A stretch of 64,000 nt of DNA, taken from Rhodococcus jostii NBRC 16295 (lineage in GTDB: Bacteria > Actinomycetota > Actinomycetes > Mycobacteriales > Mycobacteriaceae). Of this stretch, positions 24,322 to 32,980 are shown piece after piece. Numbering within the stretch: the first letter of the stretch is position 1; every line of letters begins with the position of its first letter. The stretch spans positions 186,001 through 250,000 of the forward strand of contig NZ_BCWY01000002.1 of assembly GCF_001894825.1 (NCBI RefSeq). The letters run 5' to 3'. The position numbers and the translations under genes were made by a program. The notes under the pieces are model-generated. The model saw only the letters and a list, made by a program, of their open reading frames with translations, did not search any database and had not been told where the DNA came from.

Positions 24322-25230
24322 ATGACCTCCGGAACCGCGATGCCCAGCGCCGACGACCTGCTCGTGCTGCTCGCGGTGGGGCGGACCGGCCGCTTCAACA
24401 CCGCGGCCGACGACCTCGGTGTCAACCACACCACCATCTCCCGTCGGATCGCCAGTCTGGAGAAAAGCCTCGGCGGCCGGGTCCTCGTGAAGGCCGCCGG
24501 CGGGTGGGAACTCACCGACCTCGGGCGGCAGGCGTTGACCGCGGCCGAACGCGTGGAGGCCGCCGTCCACGGACTCGTCGCCGAACCCGGCAGGGCCGAC
24601 CACCTGAAGGGCGTCGTCCGCGTCTCGGCGACCGACGGGTTCAGCGCCTACATCGCGGCGCCCGCAGGCGCACTGATCCGCAGCAGGCATCCCGAGGTGT
24701 CCGTGGAGATCGTCGCGATCACGCGCCGCGCCTCGCAGCATCGCTCCGGGCTCGACATCGAGATCGTGGTGGGCAAACCGCAGGTGCACCGGGCCGAGGC
24801 GCTGTGGCTGGCCGATTACACCCTCGGGCTGTACGGCGCACGGTCGTACCTGGCGGAGCACGGCACACCGCGGCAGGTCGGTGATCTCGCCGATCACTCA
24901 CTCGTCTACTTCATCGACTCGATGCTGCAGGTCGACGAACTCGACCTCGCGCGCCGGCTCACCGTCTCGATGCGCGAATCGGTGACGTCGACCAACGTGT
25001 TCGTGCACGTCGAGGCCACCCGGGCGGCGGCGGGCATCGGACTGCTGCCGTGTTTCATGGCCGACCGCCACGACGACCTCGTCCGGGTGCTGCCCGGGCA
25101 GGTCGAGGCCGAGCTGGCGTACTGGCTCGTCGCGCGCCCCGAGTCGCTGCGCCGGCCGGAGGTCGCGGCGGTGGTGGGTGCCATCCGGGAGACGGTGGAG
25201 TTGCAGCGGGACGCGTTGGCGGGGGAGTGA
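24322..25230 (+). CDS. LysR-family transcriptional regulator
   Basis: A 302-residue LysR protein. The N-terminal winged helix is visible (LLVLLAVGRTGRFNTAADDL and HTTISRRIASLEKSLGG), followed by an effector-binding domain with the usual VRVSATDGFSAYI start. ATG 24322 places the start directly behind the inverted repeat; upstream in-frame ATGs would put the repeat inside the gene. Divergent from the MHS carrier/dehydrogenase operon, it most likely activates that operon in response to the imported acid. Confidence 0.9.
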   Translation: MTSGTAMPSADDLLVLLAVGRTGRFNTAADDLGVNHTTISRRIASLEKSLGGRVLVKAAGGWELTDLGRQALTAAERVEAAVHGLVAEPGRADHLKGVVRVSATDGFSAYIAAPAGALIRSRHPEVSVEIVAITRRASQHRSGLDIEIVVGKPQVHRAEALWLADYTLGLYGARSYLAEHGTPRQVGDLADHSLVYFIDSMLQVDELDLARRLTVSMRESVTSTNVFVHVEATRAAAGIGLLPCFMADRHDDLVRVLPGQVEAELAYWLVARPESLRRPEVAAVVGAIRETVELQRDALAGE

Positions 25231-25253
25231 GCGCCTCACGCTAGCGTCAAGGG

Positions 25254-26420
25254 GTGCGTCCCGAATCCCAGCGGTCCAACATCCAGACCTTCCACGTGAT
25301 GGACGTGTGGAAGGCGGCCACCGAACGTCAGCGCACCCACGGTGACGTGCTGACGCTTGCGGCGGGGCAGCCGTCCACTCCCGCCCCGCAGCCGGTTCTC
25401 CGCGCGACGCGGGAAGTGCTCGACGGACACCTGCTCGGCTACACGGAGACATTCGGGATCCTGCCGTTACGCGAAGCGATCGCCGGCTACCACTCCACCA
25501 AGTCCGGCATCGACGTCGACGCCGAGGACGTCGTCGTCACCACCGGGTCCTCGGGCGCATTCACGCTGCTGTTCCTCGCCGCGTTCGACGTCGGTGACAC
25601 GGTCGTGGTGGCCCGCCCCGGCTACCCCGCCTACCGGAACACGCTCGCCGCGCTCGGCTGCAACGTCATCGAGATCGACTGCGGCGCCGACACCCGGTTC
25701 CAGCCGACGGTCGCGATGCTCGACGCCCTGCCCGAACCGCCGGCCGGACTGATCGTCGCGAGCCCCGCCAACCCCACCGGCACCGTCATCGACCCCGGCG
25801 AGCTGGCCGCCCTCGCCCGCTGGTGCGACGCCCACGGAACCCTGCTGATCTCCGACGAGATCTATCACGGCATCGGATACGGCGAGCAGGCCATGACGAG
25901 TTCGTGGGAGACGTCGCGCGAGTCCGTCGTCGTCGGATCGGTGTCCAAGTACTTCTCGATGACGGGCTGGCGGCTGGGCTGGATGCTGGTCCCCGAGGGG
26001 CTGCGCCGGCCGTTGCAGCGCCTGGCCTCGAACATGACGGTGTGCCCACCGGCCATCTCCCAGTACGCGGCGATCGCCGCGTTCACCGAGGAATCGAGAG
26101 TCGAGCTCGACGGCCACGTGCAGCGCTACGCCGTCAACCGCGAATTGCTGCTCACCGGTCTCCCGGAACTGGGCATCACCGACCTGGCACCCGCCGACGG
26201 CGCGTTCTACGTGTACGCCGACATCGGGCACCTGCTGAGCGGAACCCACGGCGCGACGTCGACCGAATGGTGCTCGCGATTGCTGCAGGACACCGGTCTG
26301 GCGCTGGCCCCCGGCATCGACTTCGACACCGTCCACGGCGACCGGACCGTCCGGCTGTCGTTCGCCGGATCCACCGCCGAGGTCCGGGAATCGCTCGTGC
26401 GACTGGGTCGCTGGCTGTAG
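25254..26420 (+). CDS. PLP-dependent class I/II aminotransferase
   Basis: A 388-residue fold-type I aminotransferase. Seen are LAAGQPSTPAP, YTETFGILPLREAIAGY, the GSSGAFTLLF cofactor-phosphate region, ASPANPTGTV, SDEIYHGIGY and the PLP lysine in SVSKYFSMTGWRLGW. The C-terminal Arg that binds substrate carboxylate is in RTVRLSFAGS. The family transfers an amino group between an amino acid and a 2-oxo acid (aspartate, aromatic or alanine substrates); specificity is not clear. Start GTG 25254 is 23 bases after the LysR stop, so it could be on the same transcript. Confidence 0.92.
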   Translation: MRPESQRSNIQTFHVMDVWKAATERQRTHGDVLTLAAGQPSTPAPQPVLRATREVLDGHLLGYTETFGILPLREAIAGYHSTKSGIDVDAEDVVVTTGSSGAFTLLFLAAFDVGDTVVVARPGYPAYRNTLAALGCNVIEIDCGADTRFQPTVAMLDALPEPPAGLIVASPANPTGTVIDPGELAALARWCDAHGTLLISDEIYHGIGYGEQAMTSSWETSRESVVVGSVSKYFSMTGWRLGWMLVPEGLRRPLQRLASNMTVCPPAISQYAAIAAFTEESRVELDGHVQRYAVNRELLLTGLPELGITDLAPADGAFYVYADIGHLLSGTHGATSTEWCSRLLQDTGLALAPGIDFDTVHGDRTVRLSFAGSTAEVRESLVRLGRWL

Positions 26421-26521
26421 GTGGAAGTTTCCGACCACAGCTCTTGCGGCGCCGCCGCGGCAGTTGTTCGATGGACTTGGGCGCACTGAATGTTCGGGCG
26501 TGCCAGGCAAGGAGAACGGCG

Positions 26522-26809
26522 ATGCTGTACGTCGCGTTGTTCGCATTCGTGTTGTGGGTCCTGTGTTTCGCCGACGCCATCACCACCGACGACGACCAGT
26601 TCCGGAACCTCTCGAAGGAGGGCTGGCTGGTGATCGTGTTGCTGCTGCCGCTCGTCGGTTCGGTGCTGTGGCTGGTGGCCGGGCGACCGCAGAAGGAGTC
26701 GGGCGATCGGTTGCCCGCCGACCCGGAGGAAGCCGAGTTCGTGCGGCGGTGCCGGGAACGGGCGGAGGAGCAGCGCCGCCAAGGTTTCCACGGGCGCGAC
26801 CAGGAGTAG
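26522..26809 (+). CDS. Small two-helix membrane protein (PLD-nuclease N-terminal domain type)
   Basis: A 95-residue protein with two membrane helices (residues about 2-20 and 35-55) joined by a short acidic loop, ending in a charged soluble tail. The spacing and a W-L-V-I-V-L-L-L-P-L-V-G run fit the PLDc_N family of small actinobacterial membrane proteins. AAGGAG lies upstream of ATG 26522. Function unknown. Downstream lie two further small envelope proteins. Confidence 0.7.
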   Translation: MLYVALFAFVLWVLCFADAITTDDDQFRNLSKEGWLVIVLLLPLVGSVLWLVAGRPQKESGDRLPADPEEAEFVRRCRERAEEQRRQGFHGRDQE

Positions 26810-26815
26810 CGGCCT

Positions 26816-26839
26816 ACACTGTGGCTAGGATTACAGTGT
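26816..26839. promoter_or_regulatory. Inverted repeat before the DUF1707 gene
   Basis: ACACTGT (26816-26822) and ACAGTGT (26833-26839) are perfect inverted half-sites 10 bases apart, 24 bases before the DUF1707 ATG. A regulator site is likely, but its protein is unknown. Confidence 0.4.
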
Positions 26840-26863
26840 TACAACCGGGTATGAGGCGACGAC

Positions 26864-27280
26864 ATGAGCGAGATCAGTCATCCACAGCCACCCGTTCCTG
26901 GAGGGGTCCGCATCGGCACCCTGGAACGTGAGCAAGCCGCGGCGGCACTCGCCGAACACTTCGCTGCCGGACGGCTCGAGACGGACGAGTTCGACGCGCG
27001 AGTGCGCCAGGCCTACCTCGCCAAGACCGTCGCCGACCTGGTCCCCCTCTTCGCGGACCTGCCGGACAAGCAGCGCTTCGCCCCCGAACCCGAGCGCATG
27101 CGGCGGCGCGACACGCGACGGGAGGCAGCGGCACTGCGGACACTGGTCTTCGTCGTGGCCGTCCTCGCCGCGATTCTGTGGGTCGCCCTGGTCCGCGTCC
27201 CCCCGCTCGTCTTCCTGCCCATCGTCTGGCTCGTGCTGGCCCGTCGTAGTTTCGGACGGCGGTCGTGCCGGGCGTGGTGA
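26864..27280 (+). CDS. DUF1707 domain membrane protein
   Basis: A 138-residue protein. Residues about 15-68 are a DUF1707 domain (RIGTLEREQAAAALAEHFA, RLETDEFDARV, DLVPLFADLP), followed by two membrane helices at the C-terminus. The DUF1707 domain is common in actinobacterial membrane proteins and may serve as a small DNA- or protein-binding module; no function is proven. ATG 26864 follows GAGGCGAC. It sits between a small membrane protein and a PepSY lipoprotein and seems to be transcribed on its own. Confidence 0.85.
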   Translation: MSEISHPQPPVPGGVRIGTLEREQAAAALAEHFAAGRLETDEFDARVRQAYLAKTVADLVPLFADLPDKQRFAPEPERMRRRDTRREAAALRTLVFVVAVLAAILWVALVRVPPLVFLPIVWLVLARRSFGRRSCRAW

Positions 27281-27387
27281 CGCTCTGACTCCGACCGGCG
27301 AGAACTGCTGAAAACTACCGCGAGGTCGGTTGTCGCTCCCGTACTCTGACAGGCAGGTCCACGCCGTCGAGCGATCGAGGAGCCACG

Positions 27388-27984
27388 ATGACCACCAGAA
27401 TTGTGCGATGTGCAAGCCTGATCCCGGTTGTCGCGGCCTCCGCGCTGCTGCTGGGCGGGTGCGGTTCCGACAGCAGTGACACGTCGTCGACATCTGCCAG
27501 TGCCACCGCGTCGGCCACGGCCACGACGGCGGCGCCGACCACCACGGGCACGGCGGTGGCGTCGGCGGTCACCAAGCAGCAGGCGGAGCAGATCGCTCTC
27601 GCGACGGTCCCGGGTGGCACGGTCGCGAGCTCCGAGGAACAACAGCGGGACGGTAAGACGGTGTGGCACGTCCACATCCGTGACACCAAGGGCTGGGATT
27701 ACGACGTGAACGTCGATGCGGCGACCGGCGCGGTGGTGCCCGACAGCCAGAACACGGAGACCACCGCGACACCCGCACCGGCTCCCCCCGCCGGCGGGGC
27801 AGTGACCCAGCAGCAGGCGGAGCAGATCGCTGTCGCGACCGTCCCGGGCGGCACCGTCGCGAACGCCGAGCAGCAGCAGCGGGATGGTAAGCCGGTGTGG
27901 CACATTCACATCCGCGACGCCAAGGGCTGGGACTACGACGTGAACGTCGACGCGTCGACCGGAGCCGTCCTTCCCGACAACTGA
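27388..27984 (+). CDS. Lipoprotein with two near-identical PepSY domains
   Basis: A 198-residue lipoprotein: signal peptide with lipobox LLGGC near residue 25, a Ser/Thr/Ala-rich linker, then two PepSY-type domains (about 61-118 and 139-197) separated by an Ala/Pro linker. Each begins QQAEQIA and contains ATVPGGTV, W-H-h-H-I-R-D, KGWDYDVNVDA and TGAV. PepSY domains are small extracellular modules proposed to bind or inhibit peptidases. The two copies are nearly identical at protein level and very close at DNA level, so the duplication is recent. Confidence 0.85.
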   Translation: MTTRIVRCASLIPVVAASALLLGGCGSDSSDTSSTSASATASATATTAAPTTTGTAVASAVTKQQAEQIALATVPGGTVASSEEQQRDGKTVWHVHIRDTKGWDYDVNVDAATGAVVPDSQNTETTATPAPAPPAGGAVTQQQAEQIAVATVPGGTVANAEQQQRDGKPVWHIHIRDAKGWDYDVNVDASTGAVLPDN

Positions 27985-28077
27985 CCACAGTGGGTAGAAC
28001 GACCCATGTGCCCGCCTCGGGAAGATGGGTACGTTGCCCGATGCTCGGGCCGTGGATGTCGCTCTAACGTCGATGTC

Positions 28078-28755
28078 ATGGCCACCACTTCAGTTCTCGT
28101 GTCGTGCACCGACTTCCCGTGCTGGGCGGCCCGTACGGGCGCGGCGGGGCCACTCGTGTTCACCGCCGGGTTCGTCCTTCAGGAGATGTTCCGGCGAGAC
28201 GGCTACAGCCCGATCGCCGATCCCATCAGTGCTCTCGAGGCCGACGCGAGCGGATGGATCCAGCAGGTGAACTTCCTGGTCTTCGCCGCGCTCCTGACGA
28301 CCTTCGCCATCGGATTGCACCGTGGTGTCGCGGCGACGCGGTTCGGCTGGGCGGGACCGGGTCTGCTCGGCGTCGCGGCGGTGGGACTGGTTCTCGCCGC
28401 CGTGTTCCCGTTGCGTGCGGACGCGGCCGGGAACGCCTACGACCCCGGCAACCATGTGATCGCGGGTGTCACGTTCTTCTCGTGCAGCGCGCTCGCACTC
28501 GTCGTGCTGTCTCGCCGATTCGCCGCCGATCCGCGGTGGCGCAGCCTCGCGTCGTATGTCGCCGTCGCCGGTGTGGTCGGTCTGGGCTGTTTCGTGATGC
28601 TGGGCCGGTTCGCGATGCCCGACGGTTCCGCGCTGCACGACGTCGCCGGACTTCTGCAGCGCTGCACCCTGCTCCTCGTGACGTTCCCGGCGCTGGTGAC
28701 GATCGCGCTGCGGCTCCGTCGCCTCGCCCGACGGCCGACACTCAGGGCGTCGTGA
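28078..28755 (+). CDS. DUF998-family membrane protein
   Basis: A 225-residue protein with six predicted membrane segments. The first loop EMFRRDGYSPIADPISALEA and the second half P-x-N-x-H-x-x-A (DPGNHVIAGVTFF) fit DUF998 membrane proteins. No enzymatic motif is known. The start is set at ATG 28078; a longer frame begins at 28006 but its first 24 residues are rich in Arg and Cys and look non-coding. The last 14 bases overlap the end of the convergent hydrolase gene. Confidence 0.8.
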   Translation: MATTSVLVSCTDFPCWAARTGAAGPLVFTAGFVLQEMFRRDGYSPIADPISALEADASGWIQQVNFLVFAALLTTFAIGLHRGVAATRFGWAGPGLLGVAAVGLVLAAVFPLRADAAGNAYDPGNHVIAGVTFFSCSALALVVLSRRFAADPRWRSLASYVAVAGVVGLGCFVMLGRFAMPDGSALHDVAGLLQRCTLLLVTFPALVTIALRLRRLARRPTLRAS

Positions 28756-30271
28756 ACGTCGGCACCCGCACCTGGTCGAGGCAGCTTGTGTCGTAGTCCC
28801 CGCCCGGACTCTCGAGGAAGCCGACGGTGACGGCGGGGGCGCACTGCGAGGACTGCAGGACGTCGTGCCCGAGCCCGGGGAACACGAGAACGTCGGATCG
28901 CGACAGCGTCTCGGCCGCGGCGCGCGCCCGCGACGGCGGGGTGACGGCGTCGAGGGACCCGGCGAGCAGCAGGGTCGGGACGTCGCTGGTGGTGGTGTCG
29001 TGCACGCGGGAGTCGGCCGCGGGCACATCCCAGACGTCGCAGTCGTCGAAGATGCGGGCGGCCTGCGGCACCAGCGACAGCACGGTGTCCGGGAACTGCG
29101 GCAGCGCGGCCTTCGCGTCGGCCCGGACCTGCTCGCGGTCGGTGAACGCGGTGTCCTCGCCGCAGAACACCCCATAGCTCAGGCCGTACCCGATTAGGCT
29201 CGGCGGGGTGATCGTGCCGGCCAGCGCGGTGGCGGCCGGGACGCCGTCGCCGCCTGCCATGGCGTGGATGAGCGCGGGCAGTCCGGCGAACGTCCCGGCC
29301 GCCAGGCTCATCTGGATCACCAGATTCGCGAGCGTGTAGCCGTCGATGACGACCCGCCCGCCGGGGAGGTCGACGGTCAGCGGTGCGGCGGCCAGCCGGT
29401 TCACGGTCGCGGTGAATTCGTCCGCGAGCCCGGGGTAGGCGCCGGCGCACCCGGGTTGTGCCGCGCACGCGTCCAACAGCGCGCGGTAGCCCTCGGCCGC
29501 ATTCGGCCAGAATTCCCCGATGATGTTGCTCTGCGTCGGAACGACCGAGTCGAGGACGACGCTGCGGACGCCGTCGGGGTGGTCGCGGAGCACCGACAGC
29601 GCGAGGTCGCTGCCGTAGGAGACGCCGTAGACGTTCCACTCGTCGAGACCGAGCGCCACCCGCAGATCCGCCACGTCGGCGGCGTTCTCGGCGGTGTCGT
29701 ACGCGCCGAGGTCCGAGCCGCCGCCGGCCAGGCGGTTCCGGCAGGTCTGCGTGGCCTCGACGTCGAGGGGAGCGGTCGCCGGGTCGAGGGGGCTCAGGCC
29801 GGTTTGAGTCGTCTGGAACTCGTCGATCTCGGGGCACGACAGGTACGGGTCGGCGTGCATCGTGCCGCGCTGGGCGAGGAAGAGGACGTCGCGGTCGCGG
29901 TTGAGCCCGAGATCCGCGAGCTGTGCCGCGCTCGCGAGCGCGGGCCCACCGGGACCACCCGTGAGATAGACGAGCGGGTCGGGTCGCGGGGTGGGAGAGG
30001 CCGCGGGCAGTCGTGCGACGGCGAGCCCGATCTGCCGGCCGTCCGGGCGCGACCGGTCTTCCGGCACGGTGAGGGTGCCACACGTGAACTCGGGGCCGAG
30101 GTCCAATTGCGGGAAGGCAGGCACGTTCGGCGACGGGCAGGCAGCGTCGCTGTACGTGACCGAATTCGAGGTGCCGGGATCCGGTGCCGGATCGCTCTCG
30201 GACCCGCACGCAGACGCGAGGACCATCGGCATGACGGCCGCACATCCCAGAGCCAGCATCCGCACCGACAC
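28742..30271 (-). CDS. Secreted alpha/beta hydrolase, tripeptidyl-aminopeptidase-like lipoprotein
   Basis: A 509-residue lipoprotein (lipobox LASAC about 20 residues from the start). The body matches the SCO7095/Tap-type alpha/beta hydrolases: VYLTGGPGG (oxyanion hole), the serine nucleophile in VYGVSYGSDLAL, an Asp in LLLAGSLDAVTPP and His in FPGLGHDVL. Such enzymes release N-terminal tripeptides or cleave esters outside the cell. The exact start is uncertain: GTG codons at 30313, 30277, 30271 and 30265 and ATG 30259 share the frame; 30271 gives a normal lipoprotein signal. Divergent from a TetR gene. Its 3' end overlaps the DUF998 gene by 14 bases. Confidence 0.85.
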   Translation of the reverse strand: MSVRMLALGCAAVMPMVLASACGSESDPAPDPGTSNSVTYSDAACPSPNVPAFPQLDLGPEFTCGTLTVPEDRSRPDGRQIGLAVARLPAASPTPRPDPLVYLTGGPGGPALASAAQLADLGLNRDRDVLFLAQRGTMHADPYLSCPEIDEFQTTQTGLSPLDPATAPLDVEATQTCRNRLAGGGSDLGAYDTAENAADVADLRVALGLDEWNVYGVSYGSDLALSVLRDHPDGVRSVVLDSVVPTQSNIIGEFWPNAAEGYRALLDACAAQPGCAGAYPGLADEFTATVNRLAAAPLTVDLPGGRVVIDGYTLANLVIQMSLAAGTFAGLPALIHAMAGGDGVPAATALAGTITPPSLIGYGLSYGVFCGEDTAFTDREQVRADAKAALPQFPDTVLSLVPQAARIFDDCDVWDVPAADSRVHDTTTSDVPTLLLAGSLDAVTPPSRARAAAETLSRSDVLVFPGLGHDVLQSSQCAPAVTVGFLESPGGDYDTSCLDQVRVPTFTTP

Positions 30272-30376
30272 CCGCACCGATCCGACGCTACGCGGGTGGG
30301 CTCCACCGTCCACATACTTCGCGGTCTGTCGTCCAATTTGCCCTGGTTCGGGGCCCCCGGCTGGCAGGATGAATTG

Positions 30377-31006
30377 GTGTCATCAGCGGCAACTCCGAAG
30401 GGCGAACGGCGCCGACAGGCGCTGGTGAAGGCTGCCGCCGATCTGCTTCTCGAGGGCGGATTCGACGCCGTCCGGCACCGCTCGGTGGCCACCCGCGCCG
30501 ACCTTCCGCTGGCGTCCACCACGTACTACTTCGAGTCACTGGACGACCTGATCGCGAAGGCCGTCGAATGCAACGGCAACCGCGACCTCGCCGTCATGCG
30601 CAGTCGCGTCGAAGACGTCACCCACCGCCGCCGCGGCCGCGAATCCACCGTCGACCTCCTCCTCGACCTCCTCGTCGGACCGGCCCTGATCAGCGAAGAC
30701 TGCCGAGAACGGCTGATCTCCCGATACGAGCGGTTCACCGCGTGCGCGCGTCGTCCCGAACTGCGGGAGGTCCAGTTGCGGCTGCGCGCGCAACTCGACG
30801 ACGTCCTCACCGAGGCCCTGCGGCGCTCCGACCGCGACGTCCGGCAGGAGCAGCTGCGGCGGCTCGTCGCCGTCGTCGACGGAGCCGTGGTGACCGCGCT
30901 CGGCGAGCACGACCCCGACCTGCGGGCACTCGCCCGGGCGATGCTGCTCGACGTCGTCGACGTCGTCGCGCCCGCCCTCGACCGGCCGGACCACGTTCAG
31001 CTCTAG
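30377..31006 (+). CDS. TetR-family transcriptional regulator
   Basis: A 209-residue TetR protein: GERRRQALVKAAADLLLEGG, then the helix-turn-helix VATRADLPLASTTYYFESLDDL, and a variable C-terminal effector domain. GTG 30377 is chosen because AGGAT lies seven bases before; the in-frame TTG three bases earlier is also possible. The much longer open frame extending upstream to 29264 is antisense to the hydrolase gene and is rejected. It is divergent from the secreted hydrolase and may control it. purB follows after 22 bases. Confidence 0.88.
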   Translation: MSSAATPKGERRRQALVKAAADLLLEGGFDAVRHRSVATRADLPLASTTYYFESLDDLIAKAVECNGNRDLAVMRSRVEDVTHRRRGRESTVDLLLDLLVGPALISEDCRERLISRYERFTACARRPELREVQLRLRAQLDDVLTEALRRSDRDVRQEQLRRLVAVVDGAVVTALGEHDPDLRALARAMLLDVVDVVAPALDRPDHVQL

Positions 31007-31028
31007 CTCCGCCGTAAACTGAGGACTC

Positions 31029-32450
31029 GTGAGCCGCATCCCGAACGTCCTTGCCAACCGTTACGCCAGCCCCGAACTCGTCGAGTTGTGGTCGCCCGAG
31101 CACAAGATCGTCCTCGAGCGTCAACTGTGGCTCGCCGTGCTGCGCGCCCAGGCGGAACTCGGGATCGACGTGCCGGCCGACGCCCTCGCCGACTACGAGC
31201 GAGTACTCGAGCAGGTCGACCTCGACTCCATCGCCGACCGCGAACGCGTCACCCGTCACGACGTGAAGGCCCGCATCGAGGAGTTCAACGCCCTCGCCGG
31301 TCACGAGCAGGTGCACAAGGGGCTGACCAGCCGCGACCTCACCGAGAACGTCGAGCAGCTGCAGATCCTGCGGTCGCTCGAACACGTGCACGCGCACGGT
31401 GTCGCCGTCGCCGCCCGCCTGGCCGAGCGCGCCGCCGAGTACAGCAGCCTCGTCATGGCCGGCCGGTCGCACAACGTCGCGGCGCAGGCCACCACGCTGG
31501 GCAAGCGGTTCGCGTCCGCCGCCGACGAACTGCTCGTCGCGCTCACCCGGCTGCGCGAGCTGATCGACCGCTACCCGCTGCGCGGCATCAAGGGACCCAT
31601 GGGCACCGCGCAGGACATGCTCGACCTCCTCGACGGCGACGCGTCGAAGCTGGAGGCGCTCGAGCAGAAGGTCGCCGAGCACCTCGGCTTCTCCCACGTG
31701 TTCACGAGCGTCGGCCAGGTGTACCCGCGGTCCCTCGACCACGACGTGCTGTCCGCGCTGGTTCAGGTGGCGGCCGGGCCGTCGTCGTTCGCGCACACCA
31801 TCCGCCTGATGGCCGGCCACGAACTGGTCACCGAGGGCTTCCAGCCCGGCCAGGTCGGATCGTCCGCGATGCCGCACAAGATGAACACCCGTTCCTGCGA
31901 GCGCGTCAACGGACTGCAGGTCGTGCTGCGCGGGTACGCGTCCATGGCCGCCGAGCTCGCGGGCGCGCAGTGGAACGAGGGCGACGTGTTCTGCTCGGTG
32001 GTGCGCCGCGTCGCGCTGCCGGACGCGTTCTTCGCGATCGACGGACTGATCGAGACGTTCCTGACGGTGCTCGCCGAATTCGGCGCCTACCCCGCCGTCA
32101 TCGAGAAGGAGCTCACCCGGTACCTGCCGTTCCTGGCCACCACCAAGGTCCTGATGGCCCTGGTGCGCGCGGGAGTGGGCCGGGAGACGGCGCACGAGGT
32201 CATCAAGGAACACGCCGTCGCCGTCGCACTCGCGATGCGCGAGGAGGGCAAGGAACCCGACCTCCTCGACCGCCTCGCCGCCGACGACCGGCTGCCCCTC
32301 GACCGTGCCGCGCTCGACGAGGCCCTCGCCGACAAGAAGGCGTTCATCGGTGCCGCCGAGTCGCAGGTCGCGACAGTCGTGGCGCAGGTGCAGAAGCTCG
32401 TCGACGCCAACCCCGAGGCGGCCGCCTACCAGCCGTCCCCGATCCTGTAG
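31029..32450 (+). CDS. purB: Adenylosuccinate lyase
   Basis: A 473-residue enzyme of usual length. It removes fumarate from SAICAR and from adenylosuccinate in purine synthesis. The signature loop GSSAMPHKMNTRSCERVNGL with the catalytic serine is complete, as are SRDLTENVEQLQ and GRSHNVAAQATTLGKR with the conserved histidine. Start is GTG 31029. A hairpin follows the stop before the HIT gene, so purB probably ends its own transcript or the one begun at the TetR gene. Confidence 0.97.
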   Translation: MSRIPNVLANRYASPELVELWSPEHKIVLERQLWLAVLRAQAELGIDVPADALADYERVLEQVDLDSIADRERVTRHDVKARIEEFNALAGHEQVHKGLTSRDLTENVEQLQILRSLEHVHAHGVAVAARLAERAAEYSSLVMAGRSHNVAAQATTLGKRFASAADELLVALTRLRELIDRYPLRGIKGPMGTAQDMLDLLDGDASKLEALEQKVAEHLGFSHVFTSVGQVYPRSLDHDVLSALVQVAAGPSSFAHTIRLMAGHELVTEGFQPGQVGSSAMPHKMNTRSCERVNGLQVVLRGYASMAAELAGAQWNEGDVFCSVVRRVALPDAFFAIDGLIETFLTVLAEFGAYPAVIEKELTRYLPFLATTKVLMALVRAGVGRETAHEVIKEHAVAVALAMREEGKEPDLLDRLAADDRLPLDRAALDEALADKKAFIGAAESQVATVVAQVQKLVDANPEAAAYQPSPIL

Positions 32451-32465
32451 GCGGCTTCGCCGCCC

Positions 32466-32505
32466 GTGCGTGGTTAACGAGTGCAGGCACTCGTCAACCA
32501 CGCAC
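32466..32505. terminator. Terminator hairpin between purB and HIT gene
   Basis: 19-bp arms (32466-32484 and 32487-32505) with one mismatch around a 2-base loop. The left arm holds GTTAAC, as in the palindromes at 11.8 and 19.0 kb. Confidence 0.75.
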
Positions 32506-32527
32506 AAGCACCGGAGGTGCCTACCCC

Positions 32528-32941
32528 GTGAAGTGCATTTTCTGCGAGATCGTCTCGGGCCGATCCGACGCCAGCGTCGTGTACGAGGACGACGACGTGA
32601 TGGCGTTCATGGACATCCGGCCGTGGACGTCCGGACACCTGCTGGTGGTCCCGAGGCGGCACGCGAGCGGGCTCGCCGACCTCGACGCCGGGGACGGGGC
32701 GGCGGTGTTCGCGGTGGGGCAGCGCATCGCGACCGCGCTGCGGCGCGGGCCGATGCGTGCTCAGGGCGTCAACCTGTTCCTGGCCGACGGGATCGCCGCC
32801 GGCCAGGAGGTATTCCACGTTCACCTGCATGTGGTTCCCCGCACCGCCGGTGACGGTTTCGGGTTACGTGGAATGCCGAAGTCGCCGAGCCGGATCGCGC
32901 TCGATCAGACGGCGGGCGTCATCCGGTCCTCCCTCACGTGA
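32528..32941 (+). CDS. HIT-family hydrolase
   Basis: A 137-residue histidine-triad protein: CIFCEIVSGRSDASVVYEDD at the start (two cysteines that bind zinc in many bacterial members) and the triad HVHLHVVPR near residue 98, with the middle His as nucleophile. It hydrolyses nucleoside phosphoramidates or dinucleotides such as Ap4A. GTG 32528 lies nine bases after GGAGGTG. Its TGA stop sits inside the palindrome shared with the convergent NRDE gene. Confidence 0.92.
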   Translation: MKCIFCEIVSGRSDASVVYEDDDVMAFMDIRPWTSGHLLVVPRRHASGLADLDAGDGAAVFAVGQRIATALRRGPMRAQGVNLFLADGIAAGQEVFHVHLHVVPRTAGDGFGLRGMPKSPSRIALDQTAGVIRSSLT

Positions 32942-32980
32942 GTGACAATGCGTGCGGGAGCACACATTGTCACTCACGTG
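32935..32980. terminator. Bidirectional terminator holding both convergent stop codons
   Basis: Perfect 16-bp outer arms (32935-32950 and 32965-32980), one mismatch, then a 4-bp inner stem around GGGA. The HIT stop (32939-32941) and the NRDE stop (32972-32970) lie at equivalent positions in the two arms. Confidence 0.85.

Noticed and set aside
29264-30376. Long N-terminal extension of the TetR frame
   Set aside because: Antisense to the secreted hydrolase gene; the TetR fold begins shortly after GTG 30377.
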